26,363 bases of DNA from Acanthamoeba lenticulata (taxonomy: Eukaryota > Discosea > Longamoebia > Acanthamoebidae). A model generated the notes under the pieces. That model was not told where the DNA came from and searched no databases. It saw only the letters and a list, made by a program, of their open reading frames with translations. The stretch lies in assembly GCA_002179805.1 (NCBI GenBank), contig NAVB01000699.1:1-26363 (forward strand), read 5' to 3'. Each line of letters begins with the position of its first letter. Within the stretch, counting starts at the first letter, position 1. The position numbers and the translations under genes were made by a program. Positions 10,001-18,780 of this stretch are shown piece after piece.

Positions 10001-10943
10001 CCTCATAAAAACCTGATTAATAAAAAATGATTAAACAATATTATACAATATTATATTTCTAATCAGTTTTCGGTGCAATTCCAGCCAACACAAAAACAGA
10101 AGAGCCAAGCTCGTCTGGGGCGTACCGATGCAGGCGTTGAGGAGAAGGAGGCCGGTGATGAGGATGCCGTCGACGTAGTCCACGAGAACAAACGAAAGCA
10201 CTGCGGCAAACTCCATAGCCCTGGAGAAGAGCGTGAGTGGGTGTGGACCCAAGGTGGCACATTTGCGTGTGAGCGTACCAAGCCAAGGGATTCCAGAAGA
10301 AATACAGGAACTTGAGGATGAGGCTCTCGCGCTTCTCCGGGAGCGCGTTGGGCCCGTAGTGCGCCAGTAGCTCCTACAAGGTGCATCAGCCCGCCAGCCA
10401 ATCGGAATTTAAATTAGCTCCGATTGGTGATCAGGAAATATCGCCAAGACTTGGATGAAAATGCCAATATTTAAAAGAGGCTCCGTTCTGCAGCACGAGC
10501 CTTTTGCCGAGTAGGCAAGCAAGTCGACGAAAGCGCGTACCTTGGCCTTTTCCGAGGTGAGTCCTTCGCGGGTTGCGCCATCGAGTTCGCCCAGGCGGTC
10601 ATCGACCCTGATGTGGTGGTTGCCCCAAGTGTTAGCGACTTGCCTCTTCAGCCCTACATGAGCTGCAAGAGGGAGCCGCTCTCGGCATGCTGACGACGCA
10701 CTTCTGCGAATGGCCCTTGCGTGCATGGTCCTCTTCGTGCGGCTCGTCCTCGTCGCCTCCCTTGGTGTTGCCCTTCAAGTCGTCAGCGCCGTCGTCGACG
10801 TCGCTCGACATGGAGGTGTCCTCTTCCTCCTCATGGCCTTCATGGTGCGCTCCCGTGAGCTCGTCCGGCTCGATATCCTCTCCGCCGGTGGGGTGACTGC
10901 CATCGCCAGCACTACTACTGCTGCTGCTGTCCTTGTCAGCCAT
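7024..10943 (-). CDS. Plasma-membrane-type H+-ATPase (P3A P-type ATPase)
   Basis: Ten exons, in transcript order: 10943-10702, 10607-10541, 10373-10279, 10220-10126, 10012-9731, 9659-9278, 9185-8761, 8678-8170, 8091-7878, 7787-7024. They sum to 1024 codons plus stop and the phases match at every junction. The enzyme couples ATP hydrolysis to proton export across the plasma membrane. Visible motifs are LTGES (241-244, actuator), the phosphorylated Asp395 in [20 protein letters not shown] (nucleotide binding), [23 protein letters not shown], and [20 protein letters not shown] (hinge). PPRDDT together with the short N domain is typical of P3A pumps rather than Ca2+ or Na+/K+ pumps. Membrane helices are visible before and after the actuator domain and in the last two exons. 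The N-terminus carries an unusual acidic, Ser-rich tract of roughly 75 residues, and the C-terminus ends in an acidic then basic hydrophilic tail (about 110 residues) that may be regulatory. Confidence 0.97.
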
Positions 10944-11831
10944 CCTAAACTCCTCCACACCAAGTCCTGGTTGTGCTTGCTGTTCTTCTTGCTATGTAGC
11001 TGCTTCTTCCTAGAGGCTGCTTGCTTGTTCGAGGAGCAGAGTGTCTTTCTTGCGCGGTATCGATGTGTGTAAGATGGGCGAAAGCGCTGAAGAGAAATGT
11101 GTTGCTCGCCCGCCTCTGGGGGATGATGATAAGACCAGGCAAGGTGCTACCTGAAGCCACTTTGGCCTTTTCCTGCCCGGGCCCGCACTGGCGCGCCGAC
11201 AGGCCCGGTCGGCCGACGAACAGGCGGAGCATACAGGGAAGTCCGCGTGTGTTTTCGCTGGACTCGCTCCTCGAGTAAGTACCCGCATGGAAAGGGGGGG
11301 AGGGCGCAGCCTCCGGTTCTGCCCGCAACGAGCTTGCTCGTGAACTGGCTCGTTGTGGCATTGGCGCCGAGCCTTGTGGGCCACTCTTTCTACTGAATCG
11401 TCATTCACGCCAGCAATCGAAAGCCGATTCGATTCTTCACGACTTTTTCCACCTTATTTTGTACTGGCAGTGCCCAAGAAGAATGCTGACTGTGGTGTTG
11501 TTGTTGTGTGTGTGTGGTGGTGGCGTGCCGAAGATGGATTGCTAATTCTTTAATTTTTTAATGATTATTTTATTTTTGGCATTTTAAAAATTAAAAAAAA
11601 GCTTGCCATTTTGTTGCATTTTTTCGATCCATTTTTGCGCCTCCCTTGGCCGGTTCCTGCTGCTCCCGTAGAGTCAGATTTGCGTGAATTGCTTATGTCA
11701 GCGATGGGCTCGGGCTTGGCTTTCTCTTCGTAACCTTCATTTTATATTTATTGCTTGAGTATCTTTCCTTTCTTCAGCCAACAACAATAAAGTCGTTGCT
11801 GGCCAAGAAGAAACAAAAGAAGCAAGGAAAA
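10944..11831. promoter_or_regulatory. Divergent intergenic region, H+-ATPase / nucleoside hydrolase
   Basis: These 888 bp lie between two head-to-head start codons and must hold both promoters. Frames of 60-138 codons exist on both strands but show no recognisable protein. A strongly AT-rich block sits at 11550-11640, and a TATA-like TTTTATATTTATT lies at 11740-11752, about 85 nt before the hydrolase ATG. A 5' UTR intron on either side is possible; candidate donor and acceptor dinucleotides are too common to choose among. Confidence 0.4.
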
Positions 11832-13777
11832 ATGGGACTGACATCAAGCAAGAGGCGAGCCGGCGGGCAGGACGAGGACACCGGTAGCACGCCGACAACA
11901 TTGGGATACCGGCATGCCCACCGCAAAATGCCCTACCGCTCTGAGCGTCTCGAGCTCTCCCTGGTGCTCCTTTCCTCGCTTTGCTTTTCGATTTTTTATT
12001 TTTTTTTTGATAATAAGTTGAATATGCAACTTTTTTTTGGTGCAGGAAGAGAAGGAGACACTCGACACGTGGCTCAAGGCGGCTGCCGCAGAGACTTGTG
12101 CCCATGACGAGCCCCAGCAGCAGCACGACGAGCTTGGGCCTCAGGGCGAGGGCCCCGTGCGGGTCATCTTCGACACCGACATTGGCACCGACGGTGCGTC
12201 GTCCATCTCTGCTAATGATGCAAACGTCGTCTTCAATGTGTGGCCACGGCTTGCGTGATTGTGCGCAGTCGACGACGCGTTGGCGCTGCTGATGCTGCTG
12301 CACCTGCCCAAGGAGGACGTCGAACTGCTGGGCGTGACCACCACCTACGGCTACACGCAGCTCCGCGCCCGCATCGCCCAGGCCATCCTCACGGCCTACG
12401 AGCAAGGCCAAGCCCAGGCTGAGCCATCTGAGGCCGAAGCCGAAGCCGAGGCCAGCCGCCCGAGCAAGATTCCAGTCATTCCTGGCGCGGGCGTCGAGCT
12501 GGGGTACGATGCCACGTCAGCACCAGCGCGGCACTGGACTTGGTAGGTGACATCATGCTGACGTCACACGATGGCAGAACGCACCGAGAGGTGTGGCACA
12601 CGGGGACTGAGGGCATGGGCCTCTTCCCGCTCGACGAGATCGATCAGATGATGGCCGAGCAGCGGCAGCGCCGGACGGACGGCGGCGAGAACGAGGCGGC
12701 GCGCTTTATCGTCGACACCGTGCGGGCGCACCACCCGCGGCCCGTCGTGGTCATCGGGCTGGGCGCGCTGACCAACGTCGCAGCAGCGCTGGCGCTGGAA
12801 CCGAGCATCGTCTCCAACATGGTGCGGACTCTGACCCCGCCCACACGCGCGTGTCTGCAGTCCTTGGCCTCACCGTACGACACGCGCGCGCGCGTATGTC
12901 GGAGCAGAGGCTGGTGTACATGGGCATGGGCCACCGGATGAAGGAAGCTCAGGCCGACGCGTTCCCCTTCCGTCCGCCCGACGAGCCCTTTGCCCCTGGC
13001 CACGGTGCGCCTGCGCGTGTGCGTGCTTACGTCATGCTGGTGTGGCTGACGTGTCACCGGCGGGCGGCTCAGTTTACCACCACTACCCGAACCACAACAT
13101 CTCGGCGGACACGCTGGCGGCGGTGCGCGTGTTTGCGACCGAGGGCCTGCGGATCGACGTCATCAACGACGCCGTCACCAACAAGCTCTGGTGGACGGGC
13201 GAGCCCTGCCTCGGCCTCATGCACGTACGCGGCGCGCCTCTCTCTCTCTCTCTCTGCACACACGTATACACACGGGCCAGGCCACGGTGTACTGACGGTG
13301 GCGCGCAGGCGACGGCGCCGCCAGAGAGCGAGGTGGTGGGCCGCCTGCTGCGGACGTGGCTGCACTTCAGGAGCGGCCTCTTCTTCCGCGAGGTGCGCGG
13401 CACGTGCCCGCATGACCCGCTCACTGTGGCCGAGGCCATCTATCCGGGCCGCTTCGTGCACTATGCCCGCGGGCGCCTCATGATCCACGACTGGTGCGTT
13501 CACCATGTTGATGGCGTTGCTGATGATGATGGCGATGGTGATGTTGATGCTGACGGTGATGATGGCGATGGCCAGGGCGGGATTCTCGACGTTTGTGCTT
13601 GACGAAAAGGGCCCGCACCGGATCGGCGTGACGGTGGATCAAGACGCGTTCCTCGAATTCCTGTCGGAGGCGGTGACGCGTGGCCTGGTAAGCCGGGCGG
13701 CGGAGGAGATCAACGACGAGGACAGCATGCGCGAGATAGAGCGCATCAAGATACGAACGTTCACTTTCAAAGAGTGA
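11832..13777 (+). CDS. Inosine/uridine-preferring nucleoside hydrolase family protein
   Basis: Eight exons: 11832-11963, 12046-12193, 12269-12503, 12578-12821, 12908-13004, 13073-13224, 13309-13493, 13576-13777, giving 464 codons plus stop with phases consistent throughout. The family splits the N-glycosidic bond of ribonucleosides for salvage. The Ca2+/ribose site is VIFDTDIGTDVDDALAL (Asp87, Asp89, Asp93, Asp95, Asp96), interrupted by an intron. GHTG-type features follow (EVWHTGTEG), then VVVIGLGALTNVA, YPNHNISAD and the C-terminal HDPLTVAEAIYPGRF with the expected His371-Asp372. At 464 residues it is much longer than the usual 310-350. The extra length is an N-terminal extension of about 80 residues with Q/H tracts and an Ala/Glu-rich insert in exon 3. 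The N-terminus, MGLTSSKRR, fits an N-myristoylation signal. Intron 7 (13494-13575) is made of imperfect GATGGC-like repeats. Confidence 0.93.
13494..13575. repeat. Imperfect GATGGC/GATGAT repeat filling an intron
   Basis: The whole seventh intron of the nucleoside hydrolase gene consists of degenerate repeats of TGATGGCGATG and similar units, unlike the T-rich introns elsewhere. The flanking GTGCGT and GGCCAG splice sites preserve the frame, so it is read as intron although it is open in one frame. Confidence 0.6.
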
Positions 13778-13841
13778 AAAAGCATCAAAAAAACGAACGA
13801 ATCGATCAGCGCCACAACCGGGGGTTGAGGGAAACAAGAGT

Positions 13842-14084
13842 TTAAGTGAGCAGGTAGAACTGAGTATCAGCATCCTGGAGGGCTGCCTTGCGGAACCACT
13901 CCTTGGCGTGCTCGTTGCCGTGGGTCAGCCCATTTAGAGCGATGAGAAGGCGGTGGAGTGGTTCCACAATGCTCAGTTCTTGTTGGGCATCCTCCAGCAG
14001 AGAAGGCCTCTTCATCGGCAGAATATAGACAGCCGATGAAGAGCACGGACGAAAGTGACTCCACCCTTGGCGGAGTTTCAACAA
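13842..14084 (-). pseudogene. Sel1-like repeat fragment, possible gene remnant
   Basis: An 80-codon minus frame whose C-terminal half resembles Sel1-like (TPR-related) repeats: DAQQEL, then NEHAKEWFRKAALQDADTQF, which matches the usual A-WFRKAA-QGDADAQ pattern of such repeats. Only about one and a half repeats are present, no upstream exon is apparent, and the first half is not repeat-like. It is therefore either a broken remnant or a terminal exon whose partner exons I cannot find. It sits in the gap between two plus-strand genes and contains an imperfect inverted repeat. Confidence 0.35.
13858..13978. repeat. Imperfect inverted repeat within the Sel1-like fragment
   Basis: The left arm carries GAACTGAG (13858-13865) and GGAACCACTCC (about 13890-13900). 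The right arm carries their reverse complements GGAGTGGTTCC (about 13954-13964) and CTCAGTTC (about 13971-13978), in mirrored order. The spacing between the blocks differs in the two arms, so a transcript could form only an interrupted hairpin. Confidence 0.5.
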
Positions 14085-14144
14085 TTTTTAAGCTTTCGGT
14101 GGATTAACAGCATAAGCTTGGGGCCAACAACAGGACCACACCCT

Positions 14145-14797
14145 ATGGCAACTCCCAGTCACGTAACGGAAGCACAAGTGCTGCGCGCCCAACTCGAGGA
14201 ACTGCAGCGTCAAGTTGCAAGGTTCCCCCCCCCACTCTCCATTTCTTCTCCTTTGCCCATAAATTACGCCAATAAAAATAAAAGTGCTTTATTTTTTTAA
14301 GGCTGGGCATTCCGACGTACCCGGGCGTGGAGATCGAGTGCTTCCTCACACGCTCAGGCCAGGCCACGCTCTACCGTGGCCGTTTCCGCGGCACAACCGT
14401 TGCTATCAAGGTCTTCCACCTGCCTGCCGACCCTGATACCGCTGGTGCTGAGAGCAGCATCACGAAGGCCACCTGGAACGAGTACCACGAGGAGATCTCT
14501 CACCTCCTGTACGTTGACTCTCTTACATATTGAATAGTTTGGACGTTAATCCTTGACTCTTGCAGGAAGCTGCGAGCGCATCCAAGTGTGGTGCCGCTTG
14601 TGATGAGCTTCGAGAGGCCGCAGCCATGCGTCATCACCGAGTTCATGCCTGGAGGTGACCTCTACCGCTTCCTCCGTGACAATGGACGTCTCAGGCCGGC
14701 CGAGGCATTGCGCATGGCGCGTGGAATCGCTGAGGGCCTGGCCTTCTTGCATGATCACGACATCATGCATCGCGACCTCAAGAGCCCCAACATCCTT
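14145..14797 (+). pseudogene. Protein kinase, TKL-like, truncated before the activation loop
   Basis: Three exons (14145-14221, 14302-14508, 14566-14797) encode 172 residues of a kinase. After a short coiled-coil-like N-terminus (AQVLRAQLEELQRQVARL) come a degenerate glycine loop, VAIK with Lys62, the hinge VITEFMPGGDL (Glu120), GLAFLHDHDIMHRDLKSPNI and then nothing. The DFG motif, activation segment and C-lobe helices are missing. HRDLKSPN and the hinge wording are those of TKL (Raf/MLK-like) kinases, which are abundant in amoebozoans. The third exon ends at a normal donor (CTT|GTTCGT, phase 0), but the next exon belongs to an ABC transporter and splicing to it meets a stop after about 27 codons. 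Reading through the intron instead stops at 14884. The domain as it stands cannot be a working kinase. Confidence 0.8.
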
Positions 14798-14847
14798 GTT
14801 CGTTCCACCTCATTTCTTATTTATTTTATTTGTGCATGCTCTCGCAG

Positions 14848-17714
14848 TGGGCGTGCGAAAGCTACCGCAGAAGGACGACTATAACGATTTTGATATTTCT
14901 ACACTGGTGGGCGGCCTCTTCTTCACGCTGATCCTCCACCAGCTGCTCCCGGTCTTCCTCTCGAGCATCGCCTACGAGAAGGAGAACCGCATTCGCGAGA
15001 TGATGAAGATGGTACACGACGCGCTCCACCATCCACCCAACGAAGCGCGTATACGAAGATGTATTGATCCCAACGGCGGTCCATGGTGTGCATGTCCAGA
15101 TGGGCCTCCGTATGCCGATCTATTGGCTGGTGCAGTACATCTGGTGCTACTTCCTCTACTGCTGTGTGGCGGCCTTCCTCATCATCGCCGGCCTGATCTT
15201 CCGTACGGACAGTCTTGAGCAGAGCACAACATGTTTGGGAACAAACAGCTGTTCTGACGCTTCTTCTGTTTGCAGAATTCCGGTTCTTCACGATCACCAA
15301 CTTTGGCATCTACTTTGTGCTCTTCTTCATCTGGGGCCACACGCTGGTGGCCATGGCCTTCCTTTTCTCCGTCTTCTTCCAACGTGAGCGCAGCGCCTCC
15401 AGTACGTTTGCGCATTTATCTCCCGATTCTTGTCAATAGAGCACGAAAACTAAAATGGTCCAATCGCATGATGTCCACATCAACGCACGTACTCCAATCA
15501 GCGTTCGGGTACGTCTGCCAGCTAAGCCACCATTTCCAGTCGTCCTTGTTTCTCATCTTGGGCTGCCGCGACGCAGATACTTCTACATCTTGGGCATCAC
15601 CTTCGTCGCCGTCTTCACGATCCAGACGCTGATCAACGACGCCAGCGAGGCAGCGATCAACGGCATTTCCGTGGTGCCGTCGTTTGCGCTGGTGCGCGCC
15701 ATGTCGTGGATCCTGAACGAGCTCTCCTACAATGGGCCCGGCCTCAGGAGCGGTGACTTCAACTCGGCGCCGTCTCACATCGCGCAGGTCTACGGCTTCC
15801 TCCTGGCCCAGTGGCTGGTCATGCTGGTCCTGGCGATCTACCTCGACCAGGTCTTCCCGGGCACCTACGGCTTGCCCAAGCACCCGCTCTTCTTCCTGGC
15901 GCCGCTCAAGCGCCTCCCTGGCCTGCGGTCGCTCTGCGGGCGCAGCGCCTACGCCGCGGACGAGGACGAGGACGACGTCGAGGGCGCCGGCCACCGCCCG
16001 GAGGACGTCAAGCGCGAGCGCAACCGGGCCTTGTCCGACGAGAACCTGCCCCTCAAAGTGCGCGACCTGACCAAGGAGTACAACGTGCCCTTCTGGGAGA
16101 CGCTCCCGTTCTCCGTCTGGCGCTACATCCCTCGGTATGTTGTTGCCGTCTCCCTCGTCGTCCTGCGCCGCGCTGAGCTTGAGCTCGTGGCCCAGCCGGC
16201 TGACCACAAAGACAACGGCGGCGGCGGTGGTGGTGGAATGCAGGCTGTGTGGAAAGACCGTGAAGAAGCGGAAGCCGGAGCGGGCTCTGAAGGGTGCCAG
16301 CTTCGTCATCGGCTCCAACGAGTGCGTGGGCTTCCTCGGACCCAACGGCGCCGTACGTGTTCCTCGGTGGCCCCTGTGTGGCGGTCGATCCCCGGAGCTG
16401 ACGCGGGTCATTTGGGGGCCGTTGCAGGGCAAAACGACGACCATGGGCATCATCTGCGGCCTCATCCAGCCCTCGAGCGGCCAAGTGTGCATGTACAACT
16501 TCAATCTTCCCGAGGACATCTCCTACATCCACCTCCTCACCGGTACGTCTTTTTTGCCTATGGGCCCTGTATATGTGCGCATTTTGGCTCATCTCCGTGT
16601 GTGTGGCTGGACCAGGCGTGTGCCCGCAGCACGACATCATCTGGGGCACGCTCACCGCCACCGAGGTGCGTTGCTCTGACCTGGCCATGACCCTTTCCAC
16701 CATGATGATGCTGACAATCAATCAATCAATCAAATATCAGCATCTGGAGTTCTACGGGCGGCTCAAGGGCATGCACGGCAAGGCGCTGAAGCGCGAAGTG
16801 CGTGAGGTGCTCGAGTCTCTCAACCTGTACAAGGTGCGCCACAAGCCCGTGCGCGCCTTCTCCGGCGGCATGAAGCGACGTCTCTCGGTGGGCATGTGTA
16901 CGTCTCAACATTTATTTGATTTTATTTGATTATTTTTATAATTATATTCCATTCATTAATTAATCATTTGACTTACACATCTCGGACGGTGATGCAGCGC
17001 TCATGGGCGACCCGAAGCTGATTCTGCTGGACGAGCCCAGCACGGGCCTCGACCCCAAGTCCAAGCGCGCTCTGTGGTCGGCGATCAGCGCCCGCAAGAA
17101 GCAGTCGGCCCTCATCCTGACAACCCACTCCATGGAGGAGGCCGAGGCCCTGTGCAACCGCATCGTCATCATGGCCGAAGGGCGCGTGCGGGCCGTGGGC
17201 ACCTCGGCTGAGCTCAAGACACGGTTCGGGAAGGGCTACAAGCTGACCATCACCTGCGGCAATCACGCCGACAAGCCGCAGGCCATCGCCTTCATCAAGA
17301 AGCTTGTGCCGGGCGCCAAGGAGCTGAGCAACATCAGCGGCACGGTCCTTTTCTACCTGCCCAAGCGCGCCGTCGTGTTGAGCCAGATCTTCCGCGACAT
17401 CGACGCCAACAAGGAGAGCGTGGGCATTACCGACTGGGGCATCAGCAACACCAGTACGGGCGTCGTCTCTGCGCCAAAAGCTTTCCTTGCGCCATGGTCT
17501 GACGTGCATGTTTGGTGGCTGGCTGGCTTCAGCGTTGGAGGAGGTGTTCCACCAGGTGGTCTCCAACCGCCAGGTCCCGGGCGCCGAGTCCGATGATGAT
17601 GATGATGTTGGGGTCCGCGAGGAGAGTGATGACACGATGGACCAGGAGGATGTCTATCAGGCCAGTGCTGGTGGCGGCGGTGCCAGCAGCAGCAGCGGAA
17701 GCAGCAGCGAGTGA
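14848..17714 (+). CDS. ABCA-subfamily half transporter, 5' end missing
   Basis: Eleven exons: 14848-15011, 15100-15202, 15276-15401, 15502-15508 (7 nt), 15577-16134, 16244-16352, 16428-16542, 16616-16665, 16741-16897, 16998-17453, 17533-17714, about 675 codons to the TGA. The membrane part begins abruptly at DYNDFDISTLVGG and continues LFFTLILHQLLPVFLSSIAYEKENRI, the ABCA-type YEKE motif, followed by the other helices. The large extracellular loop and first helix expected upstream are absent. The single ATP-binding domain is complete: Walker A GPNGAGKTTT (split by an intron at 16353-16427), Q-loop VCPQHD, signature FSGGMKRRLS, Walker B LILLDEPSTGLD, and TTHSMEEAEALC. The TLEEVFHQVV segment that is typical of ABCA proteins comes next, then an acidic, Gly/Ser-rich tail. 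ABCA proteins move lipids across membranes. The first exon needs an incoming phase of 1 that the upstream kinase exon does not supply. Confidence 0.9.
15502..15508 (+). other. Predicted 7-nt microexon of the ABCA gene
   Basis: The bases CGTTCGG are flanked by an acceptor (CCAATCAG) and a strong donor (GTACGTC). Exon 15276-15401 ends in phase 1 and exon 15577-16134 needs an incoming phase of 2. Inserting these seven bases restores the frame and gives SASTFGYFYILG, matching the small-residue-then-GY pattern at the same place in ABCA proteins. Joining the two large exons directly does not keep the frame. Confidence 0.6.
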
Positions 17715-18063
17715 GCTGCAACCCCCCTCCCTCTTCGCACATCTGTCCGTGTACATACCACACGATATTTATTTTGATTTTTTGTACGTGTTGGGCACGG
17801 CCCGCACTTGTACCCCACGCCTTGCCCTACCAATGGTCCATTTCTTCTTCGCAGGCCTTTTTTTCTATTGTATTGTTTTTTTTCTTTTTTGTTTGTCAGT
17901 TGGCCGTTGTGTGCGCACCTCGATCTACCGCCTAATGGTACTTCAAACCTCAACCTGTGCTCAGCGAGAAAGGCAGCGCGTTGGGGGCGCAACTGGCCTG
18001 CAAGATTCATTGAGGTAATTTGGATCAAGATTTAATTTTGGTCAATTGCGTTCTGCACGGCAG
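17715..18063. other. Intergenic stretch between the ABCA and PAM16 genes
   Basis: About 350 bp hold the ABCA 3' end and the PAM16 promoter or leader. A T-rich block at 17850-17900 and a possible leader intron (GTAATTTGG at 18017 to GGCAG at 18063) are visible. No canonical AATAAA follows the ABCA stop. Confidence 0.35.
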
Positions 18064-18078
18064 GTGCTTCGGATATTC

Positions 18079-18638
18079 ATGAACCTGATGGGGGTTGGCG
18101 CCCAAGTGTTCGGGCGTGCCTTTGTTGACGCCTGGCGACAAGCTGGCATGAGTACTTCCCCCCCCCCCTCCTCTTCTGCCCTGGGGCTTTCTGCCGATTC
18201 GTGCTCACCTGATATGATGCAGAGGCCAAGCAGGGGTCGGGCCTTTCTCTGCCCGAAGCGCAGAAGATTCTGGGCTTGAAGCCGCCTTTCGAAGTAAAGG
18301 ACGTCGTCAAGGCACGCTTCCCTCTTGCCTCATGCACACGTCACCCTCAGCATCTGACTCCCTTGGCATGTGGGTTCTACCACCAACAGCGATACGAGCA
18401 GCTCTTCAAGTCCAACGACCCGGCCAACGGCGGCTCCTTCTACCTCCAGTCCAAGGTCTACAGGTACATGACCTGCCCCCGCTCAGCCAGCTCGAGCAAC
18501 GCGGGCGACATGGGTCTGATATGATGAACTCTCCACCGTGTCTCGTTGCGTCTTGGCAGAGCACGAGAGCGGCTGGAACAAGAGTTCCAGACCAACAAGG
18601 AGTGGCAGGCCAAGGGCGGCGGCACCAACGTCGAGTAA
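18079..18638 (+). CDS. PAM16: Mitochondrial import motor subunit PAM16/TIM16 (Magmas)
   Basis: Four coding exons: start to 18151, 18223-18311, 18390-18463, 18560-18638. PAM16 is the inactive J-like partner of PAM18/TIM14 in the motor that pulls preproteins into the matrix. The conserved start is seen as VGAQVFGRAFVDAWRQA, and the J-like domain as LSLPEAQKILGL, VVKRYEQLFKSND, GGSFYLQSKVYRARERLE; it has no HPD motif, as expected. I place the start at the ATG at 18079, which gives about 105 residues. The open frame extends upstream (VLRIF before the ATG) to an acceptor-like CAG at 18063, so a few more residues may come from an upstream exon. The intron 18312-18389 begins with GC rather than GT; that choice alone reproduces the family spacing VVKRYE. 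Confidence 0.92.
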
Positions 18639-18649
18639 AAAAAAAAAGG

Positions 18650-18655
18650 AATAAA
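18650..18655 (+). terminator. Poly(A) signal AATAAA of PAM16
   Basis: AATAAA twelve bases after the PAM16 stop, directly behind an A-run. It lies in the 142-bp gap before the convergent CARDB gene stop. Confidence 0.5.
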
Positions 18656-18780
18656 GCAGAGAGCACCTTCACACCGCGGGATGGCAAGGAAGTGCGAATG
18701 TGGCAGAGAAGTTTTGCAGGGGTACAACAAGAGACGAAGAGACGAAGAAGAAGGAAAGGCCACAGCTGCGGAGCTCCAAC

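Noticed and set aside
15416..16519. 367-codon minus-strand ORF.
   Set aside because: It is antisense to ABCA exons with clear family motifs on the plus strand and has no recognisable domain.
14145..17714. A genuine in-frame kinase-ABC transporter fusion protein.
   Set aside because: The phases at the only plausible junction (0 into 1) do not match, and the spliced product ends in a stop after about 27 codons.
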